Made by a program: the position numbers and the translations under genes. 31,145 bases of DNA, from NCBI RefSeq assembly GCF_014859565.1, contig NZ_JACUUA010000023.1:1-31145 (forward strand), written 5' to 3'. Below the pieces are notes generated by a model. That model had not been told where the DNA came from, did no database searches, and worked only from the letters and a program-made list of their open reading frames with translations. This document shows, in pieces, positions 27,227 to 31,145 of this stretch; the stretch's first letter is position 1; every line of letters begins with the position of its first letter. This DNA comes from Marinospirillum sp. (lineage in GTDB: Bacteria; Pseudomonadota; Gammaproteobacteria; Pseudomonadales; Halomonadaceae).

Positions 27227-28036
27227 ATGAATAATACAAATCAGACTCAATTGCCAGAATCTATGCAGCAGCGGGATGCACAGTTTCACCCCTATCCAGA
27301 TGATGAAATCTCCTTGGTTGACCTTGCCAAAATACTCATCAAACGCCGCTGGACATTACTAGTTACGGCAACAGTGGTTGTGATTATGGCTTTGGTTTTT
27401 GCACTGCTCCGTGAGCCGAATTATACCTACACTAGCATCTACAAAATTGCAGAGATAGAGCGTGGTGAAGCTTTGGAAGCCGTGCAAAGTCTGATTGAGC
27501 AGGCACAAAACCTCTATTGGCCGAATGTCAGTCGAGCTTATCAGATAGATAATAATTTAAAATCCATGCCCTTCAAACTGGCAGTCAACAACCCCAAAGA
27601 CACACTGCTGATTCTGCTGAGCAGTGAAGCGTCAGAGATATCACAGGCAAAAATTGAAGACCTACATCAACAGGTAATCGAAGCTCTACAGCAACAGCAA
27701 CAGCAAGCCGTTAAAACAACGGTTGAACGCCTGCAAAGACAAACCGAGACCACCCAGAAGCTGCTGGATCAAGCGGCGCAGAGTGAAAGCGAAAAAGCAA
27801 CAGATATGATCGCTGGTTACACTGAGCGTTTATTTGCGTTGGAGGATCGCCTGCAATCCTTACAGCCGGGTCAGGTACTTCAAGTTGCAGCAGCAGGTGA
27901 ACGAGCCAAGAGCGTTGGTAAATCTTTGATTCTGGCTCTTGGTATAGTGCTCGGCGGCATCCTCGGTATTATGGCGGCTTTTTTTGCTGAATTTGCAGCT
28001 CGTGTACGCCAAAGCTTAAAAGAAGACCAGCAGTAA
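27227..28036 (+). CDS. Wzz-type O-antigen/polysaccharide chain-length determinant
   Basis: This 269-aa protein has the Wzz layout. A short cytoplasmic N-terminus with EISLVDLAKILIKRRWTLL leads into a membrane helix (residues about 45-65). A periplasmic helical domain rich in Gln follows, and then a second membrane helix near the C-terminus (LILALGIVLGGILGIMAAFFAEF). Such proteins set the modal length of O-antigen or capsule chains made by Wzy. The periplasmic part is somewhat short for Wzz. The gene has its own promoter and marks the probable start of a surface-polysaccharide locus. Confidence 0.88.
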   Translation: MNNTNQTQLPESMQQRDAQFHPYPDDEISLVDLAKILIKRRWTLLVTATVVVIMALVFALLREPNYTYTSIYKIAEIERGEALEAVQSLIEQAQNLYWPNVSRAYQIDNNLKSMPFKLAVNNPKDTLLILLSSEASEISQAKIEDLHQQVIEALQQQQQQAVKTTVERLQRQTETTQKLLDQAAQSESEKATDMIAGYTERLFALEDRLQSLQPGQVLQVAAAGERAKSVGKSLILALGIVLGGILGIMAAFFAEFAARVRQSLKEDQQ

Positions 28037-28152
28037 CAGCCAGTTTAGTCACCCAACAACAGCAGTCGTGCACCGCATGGCTGCTTGCAGGAATAACCCC
28101 GCGCCTTAAGGAATGGCCTGAAACCTTGGGGCGGTAGCGTGTCTGAAGAACA

Positions 28153-28455
28153 ATGCGATTGACTCAAAGCCAGCAAAACATCATCAGCAATACCCTGCGA
28201 GAGCACTTTGGTCAGAACAGCCGAATCATGCTTTTTGGCTCTCGTGTGGATGATCAGGCAAAAGGTGGGGATATCGACCTGTACATCGAGCCAGAACCAA
28301 TGCAACCAGATCAGCTGGTTGAAGCCCGATTAAAAGCCCTGGTTGCACTTCATCGTCAGCTGGGCGAACAGAAAATTGACCTCGTTATAAACCGAAAAAC
28401 AGCGACACAACTCCCGATCTACCAGATTGCCCAGCAAACGGGGGTGCCCTTATGA
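28153..28455 (+). CDS. Minimal nucleotidyltransferase (MNT/MntA-like antitoxin)
   Basis: This 100-aa protein has the complete MNT catalytic signature: Gly29-Ser30, then Asp40 and Asp42 (GGDIDLYIE), and a third acidic residue Asp76 in QKIDLVI. In the HepT-MntA systems studied in other bacteria, the MNT protein adds AMP to a tyrosine of the HEPN toxin and so neutralises it. Here the HEPN gene overlaps by 4 nt, so the pair is coupled. The ribosome-binding site is weak (GAAGAA). Confidence 0.88.
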   Translation: MRLTQSQQNIISNTLREHFGQNSRIMLFGSRVDDQAKGGDIDLYIEPEPMQPDQLVEARLKALVALHRQLGEQKIDLVINRKTATQLPIYQIAQQTGVPL

Positions 28456-28913
28456 ACCCCCGGCTCCGGTATAACGCAGCACAGGATATCTGCCAGACTC
28501 ATGCCGAACGTTTGAGCTGGGCTATAGCAGAAATCAAAGGGCACTTTCCGCTCACACCAGCCGAACTGGCTCAGCTTACCCCTTTAGATCTGGCGATTTT
28601 TGATCAATTCATCGTGCGCTTCTCCAAGTTGCAGGACGCAATGGGAGCAAAATTATTGCCAGCAGTACTGGAATTAACACAAGAACAAGGCGAGCTAAAA
28701 GCCTTTATCGACAAACTGAACCGGCTGGAAAAAATTGGCGCTATTGAATCCGCTGAAGAATGGCTGGAATTACGAGAAATGCGTAACCAGTTTGCACATG
28801 ATTACCCTGAAGAACTGGAAATCCAGGCCAGCTTGCTCAACAAAGCTTTTAAGCTCAGTGAGAGGTTGTTAGCGATACTGGAAAGTGTCAGTCACTTTGC
28901 AGAGCGTTATTGA
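28452..28913 (+). CDS. HEPN-domain protein (HepT-like toxin)
   Basis: This 153-aa all-helical protein carries the HEPN ribonuclease motif RX4H extended to RX4HXY: Arg111, His116 and Tyr118 in RNQFAHDYP. In characterised HepT toxins this motif is the RNA-cutting site and its tyrosine is the residue AMPylated by MntA. The N-terminal two thirds (FDQFIVRFSKLQDAMGAKLLPAVLEL) match the HEPN fold. Its stop codon coincides with the start of a 62-bp repeat derived from another gene, so the last codons may have been set by recombination. Confidence 0.85.
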   Translation: MNPRLRYNAAQDICQTHAERLSWAIAEIKGHFPLTPAELAQLTPLDLAIFDQFIVRFSKLQDAMGAKLLPAVLELTQEQGELKAFIDKLNRLEKIGAIESAEEWLELREMRNQFAHDYPEELEIQASLLNKAFKLSERLLAILESVSHFAERY

Positions 28914-28973
28914 ACAACGGCAAATCGTAGCGTTTGAAGTGGAAACGGACAGTGCGGCTTAAGCAATCATGAC
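28912..28973 (+). repeat. 62-bp direct repeat, left copy (3' end of a lost PD-(D/E)XK gene)
   Basis: This segment encodes EQRQIVAFEVETDSAA then TAA, nearly identical to the C-terminus of the complete AAA/PD-(D/E)XK gene downstream. It matches 30972-31033 at 55 of 62 positions by my count. It is a 3' remnant of a second copy. Confidence 0.85.
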
Positions 28974-29416
28974 GGTCTGCGGCGTAATCTGTGGTGCCGA
29001 AGGCTGGGAAGAAATTGAGGATTTTGGTGAAGCCAAGCTCGATTTTTTAAGAACTTATGGTGATTTTGAAGCTGGGATTCCTAGTGCGGATACCCTGGCA
29101 AGAGGGTGACGAAACTCCTGACAATGCGACCGTTCGCTACTACATCACCTCGAAAGACCTGACTGCGCGAGAACTAGCCGATGTCGCACGCCAACACTGG
29201 TTTATCGAAACCAAGCTGCATTGGTGCTTGGATGTTGGGATGAATGAAGATGCCTGCCGTATTCGTCGAGGTATGGCGTCAGAGAATTTGGCTGGAATCA
29301 GGCATATTGCGATGAATTATCTGAAAAGCGAAACCAGCTTCAAGGCTGGGATCAAGCGGAAGCAGAAGAAGGCAGGGATGATGGATAGTTATCTGGCTAC
29401 AATCCTTGCAGCATAA
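28963..29416 (+). pseudogene. ISAs1-family transposase, internally deleted and frameshifted
   Basis: The N-terminal part (28963-29106) reads [33 protein letters not shown] and [12 protein letters not shown], matching the ISAs1 transposase N-terminal region. It then switches to another frame at about 29100-29106. The C-terminal part reads NATVRYYITSKDLTARELADVARQHWFIETKLHWCLDV, then RIRRGMASENLAGIRHIAMNYLK, the end of the DDE domain. Roughly 200 or more central residues are missing compared with the usual 370 or so, including catalytic acids. It cannot encode an active transposase. Confidence 0.9.
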
Positions 29417-29438
29417 GGGTTTTCATGCATTTTCCCTG
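29417..29438 (+). mobile_element. Probable right terminal end of the ISAs1-family remnant
   Basis: The sequence after the transposase stop ends TTTTCATGCATTTTCCCTG, which resembles the TTCATGCG...CCCTG right ends I recall for this IS family. The ribosome-binding site of the next gene (AAGGA) starts at the very next base. No matching left end is visible upstream. Confidence 0.6.
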
Positions 29439-29450
29439 AAGGACAGAACC

Positions 29451-31022
29451 ATGTCCGAAAAAGTAGCGCGTAAAAAACTTCCCATCGGTATCCAGACCTT
29501 CGCAGACATCCGCGAAGACGGTTACTACTACGTGGATAAAACCCCGCACATTCACCGGCTGGTGGAAGAGGGCAAGTATTATTTTCTCTCCCGCCCTCGG
29601 CGCTTTGGCAAAAGCCTGCTGCTGGATACCATCGACTGCCTCTTTTCAGGCCGCGAACAGTTATTTGAAGGCCTGTACATTAAAAACCGCTGGGACTGGA
29701 ATAAAAAGTACCCGGTCATCCGCATCAGTTTTGGCAGTGGTGTGCTGACCAGCCGTGAGCAGCTGGATCAGCGCATTCGAGAACAGTTGTACGTCAACCG
29801 GCAGCGGTTAGGTGTTGAGCCGGATCATGCCACCGATATTGCCGGTGAGTTTGCTGAGTTGATTCGCCTGGCTCACAGCACCCACAGCCAGCGAGTGGTG
29901 GTGCTGATTGATGAATACGACAAGCCGATTCTGGACAACATTCTGGATTCAGAAAAAGCCCGCGAACAACGCGAAGGCTTAAAAAACCTGTATAGCGTGC
30001 TGAAGGACTCAGACGAACACCTGGCCTTTGTATTGCTGACCGGTGTTTCCAAATTCAGCAAGGTCAGTCTGTTCTCTGGCCTTAATAACCTGCGAGATAT
30101 CACATTATCTGCTCAATACACCAGTATTTGCGGCTACACGGATGAAGATATCGATCAGGTTTTTACACCGGAACTGGCGGGGCTGGATCGCACCCAGATC
30201 AAACACTGGTACAACGGCTACCGCTGGGGCGGATCTGAAACCACCTCCGTGTACAACCCCTTTGATCTGTTGCTGCTCTTTCAGGAGCGGGTATTCGAAC
30301 CCTACTGGTTTGAAACGGCTACACCCACCTTTCTGGTGGATGTATTAAAGAAACGCGGGATCTTCACCCCACGCCTGGATCAAATGGAAACTGAACAACA
30401 GCTGCTGGGTCAGTTTGATGTGGATGCCATCAGCACCGAAGGCTTATTGTTTCAAACCGGCTACCTGACCATCCAGAAACACGAAGAACCCTTAACCGGC
30501 TACCACCTTTACACCCTGGGTTACCCCAACCAGGAAGTCGAAACCAGCCTGAACCAGGTGCTGCTGCCGGTACTGGGTCTGCAAGAAGGGCCGAGAGAGC
30601 GTCGTAGCCTGCTCACTCACCTGAAAAAACACGATTTAAAAGGCCTGGAAGAACACCTCAAAGCCCTGTTTGCCGGTTTACCGCACGACTGGTACCGCAA
30701 CAACCCCATTGCCCAGTATGAAGGCCACTACGCCAGCGTGTTCTACAGCCACTTTGCCGCCCTGGGTGTGCAGGTCACCGTAGAAGATGCCAGCAACTAC
30801 GGCAAGGTGGATATGACAGTTGCCTTCGATGGTCACATCTACCTGTTTGAATTCAAAGTGGTCGAACAAGTGCAAGGCAACGCCCTGCAACAGATCAAAG
30901 ACAAGGGCTACGCCGACAAATACCGCGCCAGTGGCCAGCAACTGCACCTGATTGGCGTGGAATTCTCCCGCGAACAACGGCAGATCCTGGTGTTTGAAGT
31001 GGAAACAGTCAGTGCTGCTTAA
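29451..31022 (+). CDS. AAA-ATPase-like/PD-(D/E)XK nuclease-like domain protein (DUF1703 type)
   Basis: I chose the ATG at 29451, which has AAGGA 7 nt upstream and the common family start KKLPIGIQTFADIREDGYYYVDKT. The 523-aa protein has a P-loop variant RPRRFGKS at residues 48-55, a Walker B-like VVVLIDEYDKP at about 150, and GVSKFSKVSLFSGLNNL. It also has a C-terminal PD-(D/E)XK-like core (KVDMTVAF near 453, LFEFKVVE near 467). This is the AAA-ATPase_like plus PDDEXK_9 architecture, a widespread multicopy family of unknown function, often suspected of mobile or defence roles. Its 3' end is duplicated at 28912-28973. Confidence 0.9.
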   Translation: MSEKVARKKLPIGIQTFADIREDGYYYVDKTPHIHRLVEEGKYYFLSRPRRFGKSLLLDTIDCLFSGREQLFEGLYIKNRWDWNKKYPVIRISFGSGVLTSREQLDQRIREQLYVNRQRLGVEPDHATDIAGEFAELIRLAHSTHSQRVVVLIDEYDKPILDNILDSEKAREQREGLKNLYSVLKDSDEHLAFVLLTGVSKFSKVSLFSGLNNLRDITLSAQYTSICGYTDEDIDQVFTPELAGLDRTQIKHWYNGYRWGGSETTSVYNPFDLLLLFQERVFEPYWFETATPTFLVDVLKKRGIFTPRLDQMETEQQLLGQFDVDAISTEGLLFQTGYLTIQKHEEPLTGYHLYTLGYPNQEVETSLNQVLLPVLGLQEGPRERRSLLTHLKKHDLKGLEEHLKALFAGLPHDWYRNNPIAQYEGHYASVFYSHFAALGVQVTVEDASNYGKVDMTVAFDGHIYLFEFKVVEQVQGNALQQIKDKGYADKYRASGQQLHLIGVEFSREQRQILVFEVETVSAA

Positions 31023-31033
31023 GCAATCATGAC
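30972..31033 (+). repeat. 62-bp direct repeat, right copy
   Basis: This covers the last codons of the PD-(D/E)XK gene, its stop and AAGCAATCATGAC beyond it. It matches 28912-28973 with seven mismatches. The repeat offset is 2060 bp, bracketing the ISAs1 remnant and the complete gene. Confidence 0.85.
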
Positions 31034-31145
31034 AGACTACTCAGCTATTTTTATCCGGCTGACCAATATCGGTCTGCGCGGCATGACGCTCATCAGCATT
31101 CCCATGTTTCATGGCATGACGGATGAACAGCAGGAAGAGGCGGTC
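31029..31145 (+). CDS. Partial ORF at right edge, possibly a chimera of polysaccharide genes
   Basis: The open frame MTDYSAIFIRLTNIGLRGMT continues LISIPMFHGMTDEQQEEAV to the window edge. The first 23 residues resemble the start of O-antigen flippase proteins. The remainder resembles the C-terminal SLPM-x-x-x-(L/M)T(D/E)EQQ block of DegT-type sugar aminotransferases. If both resemblances are right, this is a fusion of two gene remnants rather than a functional protein. No ribosome-binding site is obvious, and the ATG lies within the 62-bp repeat. This is a low-certainty reading from short segments. Confidence 0.4.
   Translation, partial: MTDYSAIFIRLTNIGLRGMTLISIPMFHGMTDEQQEEAV

Overview
The window looks like chromosomal DNA of a marine-type gammaproteobacterium related to Oceanospirillales/Pseudomonadales. 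The evidence is gene order and protein family: a lexA-topA neighbourhood with arsC, wrbA and DUF2069 genes, and the run lolC-lolD-DUF2062-comEC-exbB-exbD-msbA-lpxK, which resembles the Pseudomonas arrangement. I cannot name a genus from the sequence alone. Base composition is moderate, with AT-richer patches in hsdS and in the toxin-antitoxin pair.

Layout. (1) 1-4325, minus strand: a tightly overlapped type I restriction-modification operon, dinD-hsdM-fic-hsdS; hsdS runs off the left edge and hsdR is not in view. epmC (EF-P hydroxylase) lies just upstream at 4356-4913. (2) 5072-7967, plus: MATE efflux pump, periplasmic SIMPL protein, and lexA with two imperfect LexA boxes. (3) 7983-12716, minus: DUF6586 protein and topA (ATGA overlap), then the arsC-like/wrbA/DUF2069 operon. 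(4) 12796-14394, plus: YihY/BrkB membrane protein, DUF3185 protein, then tRNA-Ala(GGC) with a consensus promoter and a terminator. (5) 14572-15441, minus: a protein I recognise as a Tus-like replication-terminus-binding protein. (6) 15493-18200, plus: lolC and lolD, followed by a RelE/HigB-type toxin and HTH antitoxin where lolE would be expected. (7) 18232-25128: DUF2062 gene (minus), then comEC, exbB, exbD, msbA and lpxK (plus), followed by a 5' fragment of miaE. (8) 25408-28036: a chromosomal TraF_2-family outer-membrane protein and a Wzz-type chain-length regulator. (9) 28153-31145: a remodelled boundary, probably the edge of an O-antigen locus. It has an MNT-HEPN (MntA-HepT-like) pair, a 62-bp duplicated fragment, an internally deleted ISAs1 transposase, an AAA-ATPase/PD-(D/E)XK protein and a possibly chimeric edge ORF.

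How the parts fit. Most of the window is core envelope biogenesis (lipoprotein export, lipid A flipping and phosphorylation, O-antigen length), DNA topology/SOS, and competence. Accessory defence or conflict modules sit at three points: the type I R-M/Fic operon, the toxin-antitoxin pair after lolD, and the MNT-HEPN/ISAs1/PD-(D/E)XK patch after wzz. The observations I rate highest are the duplicated ribosome-binding-site/start module flanking fic inside the R-M operon, the Tus homologue with an apparently altered fork-lock pocket, the TA pair at the lolE position, the miaE remnant with a slippery A7G run, and the direct repeats around the ISAs1/PD-(D/E)XK unit.
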